Source: JAPULR01 sp963665075 (lineage in GTDB: Bacteria; Chloroflexota; Dehalococcoidia; Lucifugimonadales; GCA-2712585). From it: a stretch of 64,000 nucleotides of DNA. The notes under the pieces were generated by a model. That model ran no database searches and was not told the origin of the DNA. It worked only from the letters and a program-made list of their open reading frames with translations. The DNA lies in assembly GCA_963665075.1 (NCBI GenBank), contig OY762063.1, positions 1,488,001 to 1,552,000 of the forward strand. Direction: 5' to 3'. The position numbers and the translations under genes were made by a program. Below are positions 18,649 to 27,325 of this stretch, piece by piece (positions within the stretch are counted from its first letter, which is position 1; each line of letters starts with the position of its first letter).

Positions 18649-19081
18649 ATTTCCCTGCTTGCCTACTATAGCCCCTTATACCTCCTGGCCATCTCCCCCC
18701 ATTCCCCCTTCCCCCTTGACGGGGGAAGGTTAGGATGGGGGCGTCCCCCACCGCCCCCTTCCCCTCTTATCCCTTCCCCCTAAACACATCCGTCATTCCC
18801 TCCACCACTTCCGTCATTCCCTCCACCACTTCCGTCATTCCCGCGTAGGCGGGAATCCAACCCCGCGCTCCCCCTGAGCCTGTCGAAGGGTCGAGCGCTC
18901 CCCTCCCCTCTTCTCCCTTCCCCTCAACCCATTCGTCATTCCGGCGAAAGCCGGAATCCAGTCTCCCCTCTTCCCCCTTCACGGAAACCTTTGCATAACC
19001 CTCTCAAGAGCGCCAATTAGCCTCTTCCCCCTCGATGGGGGAAGATTGAGATGGGGGTGATTTGGGTGGGATGAAAACCTC
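18649..19081. repeat. Repeat cluster between pstC and pstS
   Basis: 433 bases without a gene. Family C copy at 18707-18745; family A copies at 18831-18858 and 18934-18962; family B at 18868-18898; and a composite element at 18982-19061, which starts AAACCTTTGCATAACC, continues through AGCGCCAATTAGC and ends in a family C hairpin. The same composite recurs at 35.23-35.31 kb. Confidence 0.85.
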
Positions 19082-20155
19082 CTAATTCACCCACTCCAAA
19101 GCCTCCGAAATCGGCGTCCCCGCCTCAATAGTATTGAATATCGAACCCGCCACCCCATTCTCCACCCGATCCCTCCCCCAATCATACACCGACGCCGGCA
19201 ACGGCACGTACCCCACGTCCGTCACCAACCCCGGCGCCTCGTCCAGGTAGAAGTCCACGAACGCCCTCAACTCCGGCCTGCTCTCCATCGCCCCCTTGTT
19301 CACGTAGATGAATATCGGCCGCGCCAAAGGCAGGTACGTCCCGCTCTCCACCGTCTCCGCGCTGGGCGCTACGCACTCCCCGGTTGCCGGATTCATCACC
19401 GCCACCGGCTGCACCAGCTCCCGGTACTGCTCCAGGTACGCCAAGCCGAAGTATCCGACTCCGCCGGGCGTCCCGTTCACCCCGTTGGCTATCAACGGGT
19501 CCTCCTCCGTAGCCAGGTCCAGGTCGCCGCGATGCGCCCCGCCCTCGCCCATTACAGCCTCCGTGAAGTAGTCGAACGTCCCCGACGAAGTCGTAGGCCC
19601 GTAGATTCTCAACCGCTTGTCCGGGAAGCTCGGATCCACCTGGTTCCAGTTCGTGACCTTCCCCTCCGACTCCGGCCCGAAGATTGTCTTCAACTGCTCA
19701 ACCGTCAAGCACGGCGCCCAGTGGTTGTCGGGACTCACTATCACCGACAACGCGTCGAACGCCACCGGCAGCTCGATAATCTCCGTCCCGTTGGACGTGC
19801 ACGCGTCCACCTCTTTATCCTGCTTCGCGGGCCTCGACGCGTTCCACACGTCTACCGTTCCCTCCTGACACATCGCCCGTCCGCCCGCTCCCGTCCCCGT
19901 GGACGCCACGTTCACCCGCACCCCGCTGTTCGCCTTGCTGAACTCCTCCGCCACCGCCTCGCTTATCGGAAACACCGTGCTCGACCCCGCCACAGCTATC
20001 GTCCCGCTGAGATTCTGAGGGTCGGAAGCGTCCGCCCCTTGCGTAGACGCCGGCGCGGCGGAATCCCCCCCGCAAGCCGCAACGGCCACAACCCCCGCCA
20101 TCGCGACCGTCGCCAAAACAACATAGAATACCCTCCTGAAGGGCAAGTAACTCAT
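19082..20155 (-). CDS. pstS: Phosphate-binding protein PstS
   Basis: 357 residues. A signal peptide ends in the lipobox VAAC with C28, so it is a lipoprotein. The body is a type II phosphate-binding fold: IAVAGSSTVFPI, ASTGTGAGGR (phosphate ligands Ser/Thr/Arg) and TTSSGTFDYF. It captures phosphate outside the membrane for PstCA. AAGGAG precedes the ATG, and a candidate Pho box lies 73-89 bases upstream. Confidence 0.97.
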   Translation of the reverse strand: MSYLPFRRVFYVVLATVAMAGVVAVAACGGDSAAPASTQGADASDPQNLSGTIAVAGSSTVFPISEAVAEEFSKANSGVRVNVASTGTGAGGRAMCQEGTVDVWNASRPAKQDKEVDACTSNGTEIIELPVAFDALSVIVSPDNHWAPCLTVEQLKTIFGPESEGKVTNWNQVDPSFPDKRLRIYGPTTSSGTFDYFTEAVMGEGGAHRGDLDLATEEDPLIANGVNGTPGGVGYFGLAYLEQYRELVQPVAVMNPATGECVAPSAETVESGTYLPLARPIFIYVNKGAMESRPELRAFVDFYLDEAPGLVTDVGYVPLPASVYDWGRDRVENGVAGSIFNTIEAGTPISEALEWVN

Positions 20156-20227
20156 ATCGAAAGTCGCTCCTTAACCATCATTCAAAAGCTCCCAAGCGAA
20201 ATACTGAAGGCGCCCAAATCCCCCTGT

Positions 20228-20244
20228 GTTAACGATTGGTTAAC
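20228..20244 (-). promoter_or_regulatory. Candidate Pho box of pstS
   Basis: Two GTTAAC hexamers, 20228-20233 and 20239-20244, repeat with an 11-base period. This is the spacing of PhoB/PhoP sites (TTAACA-N5-TTAACA in Bacillus). It lies upstream of pstS and downstream of phoBR, where such a site is expected. Confidence 0.6.
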
Positions 20245-20348
20245 ATTCCCCCTCTTCCCCCTCCCCGCTCACCCTGAGCCTGTCGAAGGGTCGAGCGCAT
20301 CTTATCCCTCCCCCCTTGATGGGGGAAGGTTAGGATGGGGGTGAATCC

Positions 20349-20394
20349 CCCGCCGCCGGCGCCTTAAACGCAAACACGCTCCCCCCACCCTCCC
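20349..20394 (-). pseudogene. Duplicated 3' end of phoR
   Basis: 46 bases that match the 3' end of phoR at 21119-21164 with about three differences. Read on the minus strand they encode EGGGSVFAFKAPAAG, against EGGGSVFAFTAPAAG in PhoR. The two copies are in direct orientation and flank a block of about 720 bases. A family C repeat supplies the sequence after it. Confidence 0.75.
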
Positions 20395-20798
20395 TAATAC
20401 ATAATAAGAATCGTCGGAACCAACCGCTGCCCCACCGGGTCCACCGCCAACGCCAGCCCCTCCAACGTGTACGCCCCCAGCAGCGGCGGCGCATCATCTT
20501 TTCCAAACACCACCAGCGTCGTAACGCTCTCCCCATTGATTGTCGCCCGCGCCTCTCCATAGTCCATGTCGATCCGCCGCCCGTCGGCCAGCAAAAATCT
20601 CCGCTTTCCCACAGGCTCAACCCCCAACTCCCGCAATATGCAACCCGGCAGCGTCGTATACGCCGCTCCCGTATCCACCGTCGCCTCAACTTCCCGCGAC
20701 TTGCCCCCGTCCATGCTCGAAATACGAATCGCCGATTTGAATGTCCCCAAAGCATCCCCCTCATTTCCAATCTTCGTAGACCCCATTCTACCCGACAA
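20394..20798 (-). CDS. Retropepsin-like aspartyl protease
   Basis: 134 residues. The active-site motif is VDTGAAYTTLP near residue 41, with ILRELGVEP after it and the flap/second-half motif LLGAYTLEGLALAVDP near the C-terminus. This is the bacterial clan AA single-domain form, which works as a dimer. TTG 20798 with GAGGG upstream is taken as start; ATG 20786 is the alternative. It lies in the block bounded by phoR 3'-end copies. Substrate unknown. Confidence 0.8.
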   Translation of the reverse strand: MSGRMGSTKIGNEGDALGTFKSAIRISSMDGGKSREVEATVDTGAAYTTLPGCILRELGVEPVGKRRFLLADGRRIDMDYGEARATINGESVTTLVVFGKDDAPPLLGAYTLEGLALAVDPVGQRLVPTILIMY

Positions 20799-20888
20799 AA
20801 CGCCCCCTCACATAGCCCCTACTCTCCCCAACCGCTGTCCCTGAGCCTGTAGAAAGACAAGCGCGGAAAATATGTGTATACTGACCCC

Positions 20889-20963
20889 TCTCCTGTAGCT
20901 CAGTGGATAGAGCAGTTCCCTTCCAAGGTTCAGGGCGGGGGTTCGATTCCCCCCAGGGGCGTG
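20889..20963 (+). tRNA. Degenerate tRNA-like sequence (TCC in anticodon position)
   Basis: The D arm (GCTCAGTGGATAGAGC) and T arm (GGGGGTTCGATTCCCCC) are excellent and resemble a tRNA-Arg body. The anticodon loop CTTCCAA would read Gly (TCC). The anticodon stem GTTCC/GGTTC pairs at only three of five positions, and the acceptor TCTCCTG/CAGGGGC has one mismatch and a wobble. No CCA follows. A TATACT -10 box lies about 9 bases upstream. It may be a decayed tRNA or an unusual tRNA-Gly. Confidence 0.5.
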
Positions 20964-21111
20964 AATCAGTCTTGACAAGAATGCGACATATTCTATAGGA
21001 TAGATCTGCCTTGGAAGGGATAACTCATTCAAGCGAGCTAGCCTGAAAGAAAACCCACCTGCGGCGGCTCTTGTCCAGGTGGATTTTGTTTGTCACCCAG
21101 TGATCCCCCCC

Positions 21112-22488
21112 TCAAACACCCGCCGCCGGCGCCGTAAACGCAAACACGCTCCCTCCGCCCTCCCGACTCTCCACCCAAATCCGCCCCCCGTGCGACTGCA
21201 CAATATGCTTCGCAATCGCCAGCCCCAACCCCGTCCCCCCCTGCCCCTGCGCCCTGTCCGCCTTGTAGAACCGCTCGAACACGTGCGGCATATCCTCCGA
21301 CGCCACGCCGATTCCCCGGTCCAACACCCGCACCTCCACCCATCGCCCCCGACGCTCCACCTCCACCTGCACTTCGCCGCCCCTCGGCGTGAACTTCACC
21401 GCGTTCTCCACCAGATTCGACAACACCTGCTGAAGCCTGCCCTCATCCGCCGTCGCCTCCACCCCCTCGTCCCCCTCCGCAACCAGCGACACCCCCTTCG
21501 CCCGCGCCTGCTCCCCGAAAATCTCCACCACCTCCCGAACCGCCCGCCCCACGTCCACCGGCGACAGATTCAGCCTGACCTCCCCGCTCTCCAACCTCGA
21601 CAAATCCAACAAGTCCTGCACCAACGCCGACATCCTCTCCGCGTTGTGCATAATCCGACCCAGAAACTGACGCGCCGCCTCCGCGTCCTCCATCGCCCCG
21701 TCCTGCAACGTCTCCGCCGACGCCCTGATGGAAGCCAGCGGCGTCCGCAACTCGTGCGACACGTTCGCCACGAACTCCCGCCGCGTCGTCTCCACCCGCC
21801 GCGCCTGCGTCAAGTCGTGCAGCGCCAGCAGAACCGACTCCCTCCCCTGCAACGTCAACGGCGTCGCTATCACGTTGACGAATCGACGCTGCCGCGCCAA
21901 CTGTAGCTCCAATGTCTGCGGCGCCCCCGTCCGCCGGCATCTGGACACCAACTCGTTCAACTCGTGGTCCCGCACCGCCTCGATGAGCCGCTGCCCCTCC
22001 TCCAACCCCGCCGGCAGCCCCAGAAACTCCCGCGCCGCCGGATTCGCCAGCGTGATGCGCCCCTCGTGGTCCAGCAGCGCCACCCCGTCCGTCATCGTCG
22101 CCAATATCGTCGACAGCTTGTCCCGCTCCTCCGAAAGCTCCGTCACTATCCCCTTCACGCTGTCCGCCATCGCGTTCAGCGCCTGCGCCAATTCCCGCGT
22201 CTCCCGCACCCGTCCCGCGGGCATCCGATGGTCCAGATCCCCCTGCGCCAGCCGGTTCACCACTCTGGTTAGAAGACGCAACGGCCCCGTCCTCCGCCGC
22301 ACCCGTATCAACGCCATCACGACGCAAAGGACGAACACCGCCCCGCCCGTGACCAGCAGCGTGACCACCGCGACGCCCGCCTCCTCCAGCCGAACGACGA
22401 GAAACGCCGCGCCCACCCCGACCACCACCGCCGAAACGACGCCGCATACCAACAAAAACCGCACTTCAGCCCGAGACATCCCCTTCAC
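21112..22488 (-). CDS. phoR: PhoR-like sensor histidine kinase
   Basis: 458 residues: two N-terminal membrane helices, a HAMP linker (about 65-115), a PAS domain (about 125-225), HisKA with FVANVSHELRTPLASI and phospho-acceptor H245, then HATPase_c (NLVENAVKFTPRGG, DRGIGV, GGTGLGLAIAKHIV). It phosphorylates PhoB on phosphate limitation, held off by PstSCAB-PhoU. Its last 17 codons are duplicated at 20349-20394. It lies 170 bases after phoB, with repeats between. Confidence 0.93.
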   Translation of the reverse strand: MKGMSRAEVRFLLVCGVVSAVVVGVGAAFLVVRLEEAGVAVVTLLVTGGAVFVLCVVMALIRVRRRTGPLRLLTRVVNRLAQGDLDHRMPAGRVRETRELAQALNAMADSVKGIVTELSEERDKLSTILATMTDGVALLDHEGRITLANPAAREFLGLPAGLEEGQRLIEAVRDHELNELVSRCRRTGAPQTLELQLARQRRFVNVIATPLTLQGRESVLLALHDLTQARRVETTRREFVANVSHELRTPLASIRASAETLQDGAMEDAEAARQFLGRIMHNAERMSALVQDLLDLSRLESGEVRLNLSPVDVGRAVREVVEIFGEQARAKGVSLVAEGDEGVEATADEGRLQQVLSNLVENAVKFTPRGGEVQVEVERRGRWVEVRVLDRGIGVASEDMPHVFERFYKADRAQGQGGTGLGLAIAKHIVQSHGGRIWVESREGGGSVFAFTAPAAGV

Positions 22489-22658
22489 CTCCTCTTATCC
22501 CTTCCCCCTCCACCCCCTCCGTCATTCCCGCCAGCCCCTTCGTCATTCCCGCGCAGGCGGGAATCCATCCCCTCTTCTCCCTTCCCCCTTAATGGGGGAA
22601 GGTTAGAGCCCGCCCCGTACTTGATACGGGGATGGGGGTGAACTGCCCCCAGCAAAAT
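22489..22658. repeat. Repeats between phoB and phoR, one nested in another
   Basis: Family A at 22541-22567. A family C copy at about 22590-22642 is split: after GGTTAG comes a 24-base palindrome-bearing insert (CCCGTA/TACGGG arms), then the normal GATGGGGGTGA tail resumes. So one small repeat appears to have entered another. Confidence 0.75.
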
Positions 22659-23366
22659 TCACCCCTCAAACCTGTACCCCGTCCCTCGAATCGTAATAAT
22701 GCGCCGCGGCGACCCCGGCTCCCTCTCTATCTTCTCCCTAATCCAACGAATATGCACGTCCACCGTCCGCGGATCCCCGAAATACTCCGTCCCCCAAACC
22801 TCGTCCAGCAGCTCATTCCGCGTATAAGCCCGCCCCGGATGCGACGCCATGAACGCCAACAGGTCGTACTCCTTCGGCCTCAAATCCAACGACTTGCCCG
22901 CCGCGTGAGCCGTCCGCGCCTCCAGATTCAACTCAAGGTCGCCGACCCTGATATTCGTCTCTGCCTCCCGCGGCCCCACGTCCATCTCCCGACGCCGGAT
23001 GAGCGCCCCCACCCGCGCAATCAACTCCCGAATGCTGAAAGGCTTGGTCATATAATCGTCCGCCCCCAACTCCAGCCCCCCCACCTTGTCCAACTCCTGG
23101 TCCCGCGCCGTCAGAATCAAAATCGGCGTCGCCATCTCCCTCCGGACGATACGACACACCTCCAGCCCGTCCAACCCCGGCAGCATGATGTCCAAGACAA
23201 TCAAATCCGGCTCCCTCTCCCGGGCCAACTCCAACGCCCTATCCCCATCGAAAGCCTGAACCACCCGATAGCCCCTCTTCTTCAGATTATACGTAAGCAC
23301 GTCCTGAAGCGAATCATCATCCTCCACCACCAACACCGTCCTCTGTATCTCCTGCTGCACACTCAT
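22659..23366 (-). CDS. phoB: PhoB-like response regulator
   Basis: 235 residues, OmpR family. The receiver has VVEDDD at 13-18, phospho-acceptor D59 in LIVLDIMLPG, and the conserved Lys in YMTKPF. The C-terminal winged helix ends RTVDVHIRWIREKIE and IRGTGYRFEG. First gene of the phoBR-pst run. Expected to bind the GTTAAC-N5-GTTAAC site before pstS. Confidence 0.94.
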   Translation of the reverse strand: MSVQQEIQRTVLVVEDDDSLQDVLTYNLKKRGYRVVQAFDGDRALELAREREPDLIVLDIMLPGLDGLEVCRIVRREMATPILILTARDQELDKVGGLELGADDYMTKPFSIRELIARVGALIRRREMDVGPREAETNIRVGDLELNLEARTAHAAGKSLDLRPKEYDLLAFMASHPGRAYTRNELLDEVWGTEYFGDPRTVDVHIRWIREKIEREPGSPRRIITIRGTGYRFEG

Positions 23367-23492
23367 CGTCTTAGCATACCTACAAACAACCTTCGTTCCC
23401 TCCCCCTTCCGTCATTCCCGCGCCCCCTTCCGTCATTCCCGCGCAGGCGGGAATCCATCCCCCTCTTCTCTCCTCTCCCTTGAGGGAGAGGA
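23367..23492. repeat. Repeats upstream of phoB
   Basis: Family A at 23431-23457 and a family C variant (TCTCCCTTGAGGGAGAGGAT with tail) at about 23468-23506, which continues into the next gene's 3' end. A TATGCT-like -10 for phoB is possible at about 23376-23381. Confidence 0.7.
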
Positions 23493-24977
23493 TTAAGGTG
23501 AGGGTGAAAATCCCGCGGCCCCCGCCCCCGCAATCCGCCCAAACACCGACCCCGCCATCAACCCCGCGCCGCCTGGATAATTATGATAGAACAGCCCGCC
23601 CACCAACTCCCCCGCCGCGAACAACCCCCGCACCGGCGTCCCTTCCGTCGAGAGCACCCGCGCCCCCTCGTCAATCCGCAGCCCTCCAAACGTAAACGTA
23701 ATCCCGCACGTCACCGCGTACCCCACATAAGGCGGCGTATCGATGGCCAACGCCCAATTCGACTTCGGCGGCGAAATCCCCGCCGTCCCCTTCCCGTCCA
23801 ACCGCGTCGGGTCGAACTCCCCCGGCTGCACCGCCCCGTTGAACGCCCCCACCGTCCCCACAAACCCCTCCACGTCGATGTCCAACGCCTCCGCCAGCCC
23901 CTCCAGCGTGTCCGCCTCCGCCATCGTGCACTGCGCGATATGGTACTCGTCCCTCAACAGATGCTTCACCTTCCCGTCGAATATCTGAAACGCCGCCCGC
24001 CGGGGCTGATTCATAATCTCCCGCCCGTACTTGGCGTAGGTGTAATTCCGCAAGTCCGCCCCCTCGTCCACGAACCGCTTCCCCTCCACGTTCACAACAA
24101 TCCCGAAAGGATACGAATGCTTCTGAAACAGATCCGTCACGTTCCTGTCCCCCGTCGCCGGCGCGTTCAAGTCCCACGCCACCGCGTGACAGCCGCTCCA
24201 GTGCCCGAACGACTGCGCCCCCGCCTCCAACGCCATCCGAATCCCGTCCCCCGTGTTGTACGGCACGCCCCGCACCTTCACCAACTCCCACCCCGGCCCC
24301 AGATACCGCGTCCGCATCTCCGCGTTCGCCTCGAAACCCCCGCACGCCAGCGCCACCGCCCCCGCCGCCAGGTCCCGCATTCCTTCCGACGTTTGCACCC
24401 TCACCCCGCAAACCCCGCCCCATTCGTCCATAAGCAGCCTCACCCCCTTCGACTCATACCAGACATCAACCCCCCGCTCCTTCGCAATCGAGAATAACTG
24501 GTCCGAAAGCCCCTTCCCGCCTCCCACCGCCTCCACCACCAACCCGCCCCAGAAGCGATGCTTCCCGTCCCGCATGAACGACTGACGCCCATACAGCGGC
24601 ACGAACCGAAGCCCCAACCCCCTCAGCCACTTCAACGTCGGATGCGAACGACTCACCAGCGTTTGCGCCAGCCCCGGATCGCTCATCCCCTCCGTCACCC
24701 GCATCAAGTCCTCGTAGTATTCCGCCTGGGTATAACTGCCCACGTCCAACGCCGCCTCTTCCTCCGACGACATGTCAGGAATCAACGCCTTCACGTCCTC
24801 CAACCCCGAATACGCCGTCCGAATCGCCCCGCCCGTGAAGTACGTGTTTCCGCCCCGAAAATACTCCGGCGCCTTTTCCAGAACCAACACCGACGCGCCC
24901 GCCTCCGACGCCGCCAAAGCCGCGCAAAGCGCCGCGTTCCCCGCCCCCACTACCACAACGTCATAACCCTTGCTCAT
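23493..24977 (-). CDS. FAD-dependent dehydrogenase (TcuA/fumarate reductase-like)
   Basis: 494 residues. N-terminal FAD-binding motif VVVVGAGNAALCAALAASEAGASVLVLEK, then GGNTYFTGGAIR. The C-terminal FAD-binding end is ELVGGLFYHNYPGGAGLMAGSVFGR. It most resembles tricarballylate dehydrogenase and other single-subunit flavoproteins of the succinate dehydrogenase/fumarate reductase family; the substrate is uncertain. The last residues, FSPSP, and the stop codon come from a family C repeat. Confidence 0.85.
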   Translation of the reverse strand: MSKGYDVVVVGAGNAALCAALAASEAGASVLVLEKAPEYFRGGNTYFTGGAIRTAYSGLEDVKALIPDMSSEEEAALDVGSYTQAEYYEDLMRVTEGMSDPGLAQTLVSRSHPTLKWLRGLGLRFVPLYGRQSFMRDGKHRFWGGLVVEAVGGGKGLSDQLFSIAKERGVDVWYESKGVRLLMDEWGGVCGVRVQTSEGMRDLAAGAVALACGGFEANAEMRTRYLGPGWELVKVRGVPYNTGDGIRMALEAGAQSFGHWSGCHAVAWDLNAPATGDRNVTDLFQKHSYPFGIVVNVEGKRFVDEGADLRNYTYAKYGREIMNQPRRAAFQIFDGKVKHLLRDEYHIAQCTMAEADTLEGLAEALDIDVEGFVGTVGAFNGAVQPGEFDPTRLDGKGTAGISPPKSNWALAIDTPPYVGYAVTCGITFTFGGLRIDEGARVLSTEGTPVRGLFAAGELVGGLFYHNYPGGAGLMAGSVFGRIAGAGAAGFSPSP

Positions 24978-25398
24978 ACCCCCTCCTTACTCCCTACGAT
25001 GCTATGCCCCAACCCCCACCCTGTCAATCCAACCCCCCCTCTTATCCCTTCCCCCTCAACCCACACCCGTCATTCCCGCCACCTCCTCCCGTCATTCCCG
25101 CCACCTCCTCCCGTCATTCCCGCGCAGGCGGGAATCCACCGCAACCCACGCACCATCCCGTAGGGGCGACCGGCCGGTCGCCCCTACCCCGTCGCGCCCC
25201 AACCCCATCCCCAACCCACCCTCCTCTTGACCCCTTTCCCCTCTACTCACCCCGTCATTCCCGCCACCTTCTCCCGTCATTCCCGCCACTCACCTTCTCC
25301 CGTCATTCCCGCCACCTCCTCCCGTCATTCCCGCGCAGGCGGGAATCCACCGCAACCCACGCCAAACCCTAACCACCCCCCAACTCCCATTTATCCCC
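24978..25398. repeat. Dense repeat region
   Basis: More than 420 bases without a gene. Family A full copies lie at about 25110-25137 and 25329-25354. Between and before them the half-unit CCGTCATTCCCGCCACCTCC repeats several times (25066-25110, 25252-25330). A GC palindrome (CGTAGGGGCGACC/GGTCGCCCCTAC) lies at 25160-25188. Confidence 0.85.
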
Positions 25399-25428
25399 TT
25401 GACACGAACTTTAGTGCCGTGATACCAT
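25399..25428 (+). promoter_or_regulatory. Predicted promoter giving a leaderless transcript
   Basis: TTGACA at 25399-25404 and TACCAT at 25423-25428, spaced 18 bases. The ATG of the next gene is only seven bases beyond the -10 box, and no SD lies between. Confidence 0.5.
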
Positions 25429-25434
25429 CGCCCC

Positions 25435-25824
25435 ATGAAGACTATAGAACAATTATACCAAGACTTCGAAAAGCTCCTGGACGCCCTCGGCATCCCCAAG
25501 GAACCCCCCAAAGGCTCTTTCTACGACCTCACCACCGAAGAGGAGGAAAACATGAACGAATCCCACAAGCGCAAGCGCGGCGGCCAGCCCGGCAAACAGA
25601 ACGCCCGCAAGCACGGCTTCTACTCCAAGCACTTCACCCCGGAGCAGATGCAGCAGCTCGAAGAGATCGACTACCACAAGGGCCTCGACCCGGAAATCAA
25701 ACTCCTTCGCGTCAAGCTCAACTCCCTGCTGGAAGACCCGGAAACCTCCCCTGAAATCATCATCCGCGCCGCCCACGCCCTCGCCCGGCTCGCCTCCGTC
25801 CAGCGTCGATACATCTATGGTTGA
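25435..25824 (+). CDS. Small phage-like protein with GGQPGKQNARKHGFYS motif
   Basis: 129 residues, charged and helical. The central KRGGQPGKQNARKHGFYSK motif is common in small phage and transposon-linked proteins, some annotated as terminase small subunit-like; no function is established. The C-terminal half (LRVKLNSLLEDP.. IIRAAHALARLASVQRRY) is a helical pair. It stands alone between repeats. Confidence 0.7.
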   Translation: MKTIEQLYQDFEKLLDALGIPKEPPKGSFYDLTTEEEENMNESHKRKRGGQPGKQNARKHGFYSKHFTPEQMQQLEEIDYHKGLDPEIKLLRVKLNSLLEDPETSPEIIIRAAHALARLASVQRRYIYG

Positions 25825-26051
25825 AGGGGGGCGTTCGTTTTCACCACAACATATAACGAATCCCAAATTTCCCCCCAATCAGCTATGAAAACCCCCTTCG
25901 TATCCCACCACAGAAAAAAAGGAAGCCAAACGAAACGAATATCCTCTACTACAACAAGCCCCCCGTTGCGCCTTCCCCCTCAAGCCGCTATCATGTCAAC
26001 GCACCATCCCCAACCGACGCTGATTCCCACCCGACAACAAGCAAACCATCC
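25825..26051. other. Intergenic region, nothing recognised
   Basis: 227 bases between two + strand genes. I see no repeat of the dispersed families, no terminator and no clear promoter. An A-rich tract (about 25914-25922) is the only notable feature. Confidence 0.5.
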
Positions 26052-26822
26052 ATGAACTACGACACCATAATCGTCAACCGCAAAGATGGCGTCGCCACCG
26101 TCACCCTCAACCGCCCCAAGGTGTTGAACGCCATGAACCTCGCCCTCTCCAGGGAACTCGGCGCCGCCATAGCCGACCTGGAAGCCGACGACGAAGTCCG
26201 CGCCATCATCCTCACCGGCGCCGGCGACCGATCCTTCTCCGCCGGCGCCGACATCCACGAAATGCGTACCCTCGCCCCGGAGCAATCCGCCCAGTCCGCC
26301 GAAATCCGCGCCAACACCCAACAGCGCGTCGCCAACTGCTCCAAACCCATCATCGGCGCCCTCAACGGCCTCGCCCACGGCGGCGGCGCCGTCCTCGCCA
26401 GCTCCCTCGACTTCCTCGTCGGCTGCCCACGCAGCCAGTTCCGCTTCCTCGCCGTCGCCTACGGACAGATGAACTCCACCTGGACCCTCCCCGTCATCAT
26501 CGGCTGGCCCCGCGCCAAGGAACTCCTCTACACCGGACGCGTCGTCGAAGCCGACGAAGCCTACCGCCTCGGCCTCCTCAACCACCTCGTCCCCGCCGAC
26601 CAACTCATGGACAAGGCTATGGAACTCGCCCAGACCATCGCCGCCAACCATCCCCTCTCCGTTCAGGGCGTCAAGAGCCTCGTCCTCAGCAATCTGGGAC
26701 AGTCCTGGGAGGATATGCGAAAGCGCGAGCACGAAGCACGCAGAACCACCCATCGCAGCCTCGCCGTCGAGGAAGGATTCAAGGATTTCATAGAACGCCG
26801 CGGCAGACCCCTCCAAAAGTGA
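26052..26822 (+). CDS. Enoyl-CoA hydratase/isomerase family protein
   Basis: 256 residues, crotonase fold. The oxyanion-hole segments are RSFSAGADIHEM near residue 60 and GLAHGGGAVLASSLDFLVG near 105. The second catalytic Glu region reads AYGQMNSTWTLPVIIG, without the usual catalytic Glu pair, so the reaction (hydration, isomerisation or other) is open. No fatty-acid oxidation genes adjoin it. Confidence 0.87.
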   Translation: MNYDTIIVNRKDGVATVTLNRPKVLNAMNLALSRELGAAIADLEADDEVRAIILTGAGDRSFSAGADIHEMRTLAPEQSAQSAEIRANTQQRVANCSKPIIGALNGLAHGGGAVLASSLDFLVGCPRSQFRFLAVAYGQMNSTWTLPVIIGWPRAKELLYTGRVVEADEAYRLGLLNHLVPADQLMDKAMELAQTIAANHPLSVQGVKSLVLSNLGQSWEDMRKREHEARRTTHRSLAVEEGFKDFIERRGRPLQK

Positions 26823-27325
26823 ACCCGGAGGACTAGCTTAACTCCCCGCCATCCACTAGAATGAGACGCGCACATTGCTATACAATAAGGAGGCCTTTTC
26901 ATAACCCCATAAGGAGGCCTTTTCATAACCCCATATTCCCGCCACCCCCTTCGTCATTCCCGCGCAGGCGGGAATCCATCTTCCCCGATGAGACGAAGGA
27001 TTTCCCGTCTTCTCTCCTCTTCCTTGAGGGAGAGGATTAAGGTGAGGATGAAAACGCCCCCAACGCAAGCTAATGCCCGCCATCCACTACAATGAGACAA
27101 ACCCCTTGATTCTGCTATATAATAAGGAAGTGAAGGGAATTTCCAGCCGCAGCCGAATAGCTCCCACCCAACCCCCAATCCAATGCGGGCAATTGACCCC
27201 TATGGCGTTGGTTAGGCTATTGCATTGCCCAATGACAACCCTATATAATACGCTCGCAGTCACCCAACTGTTGCTTGTCAATTGCTTGAGAACATCTGAT
27301 TACGCTAGCCGTTAAAGGAGGTTAG
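26823..27325. repeat. 503-base gap with a tandem 24-mer and a duplicated promoter-like segment
   Basis: An exact tandem pair of 24 bases starting AAGGAGGCCTTTTCATAACC lies at 26887-26910 and 26911-26934. A longer imperfect direct repeat (CCGCCATCCACTA-AATGAGAC ... CTATAYAATAAGGA) occurs at 26835-26890 and 27068-27126; each copy contains a -10-like box. Family A lies at 26952-26978 and a family C variant at about 27010-27052. A third TATAAT at about 27243-27248 is the nearest promoter to the next gene. Confidence 0.75.

Noticed and set aside
20965..21111. Promoter TTGACA...TATAGG reading right, near 20973
   Set aside because: The boxes are plausible, but no + strand gene or RNA follows; it points into the 3' end of phoR, so it is not listed as a feature.
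25066..25354. CRISPR array
   Set aside because: The repeated units are palindromic GTCATTCCCG elements scattered through the whole window with irregular spacing, no spacers of constant length and no cas genes.
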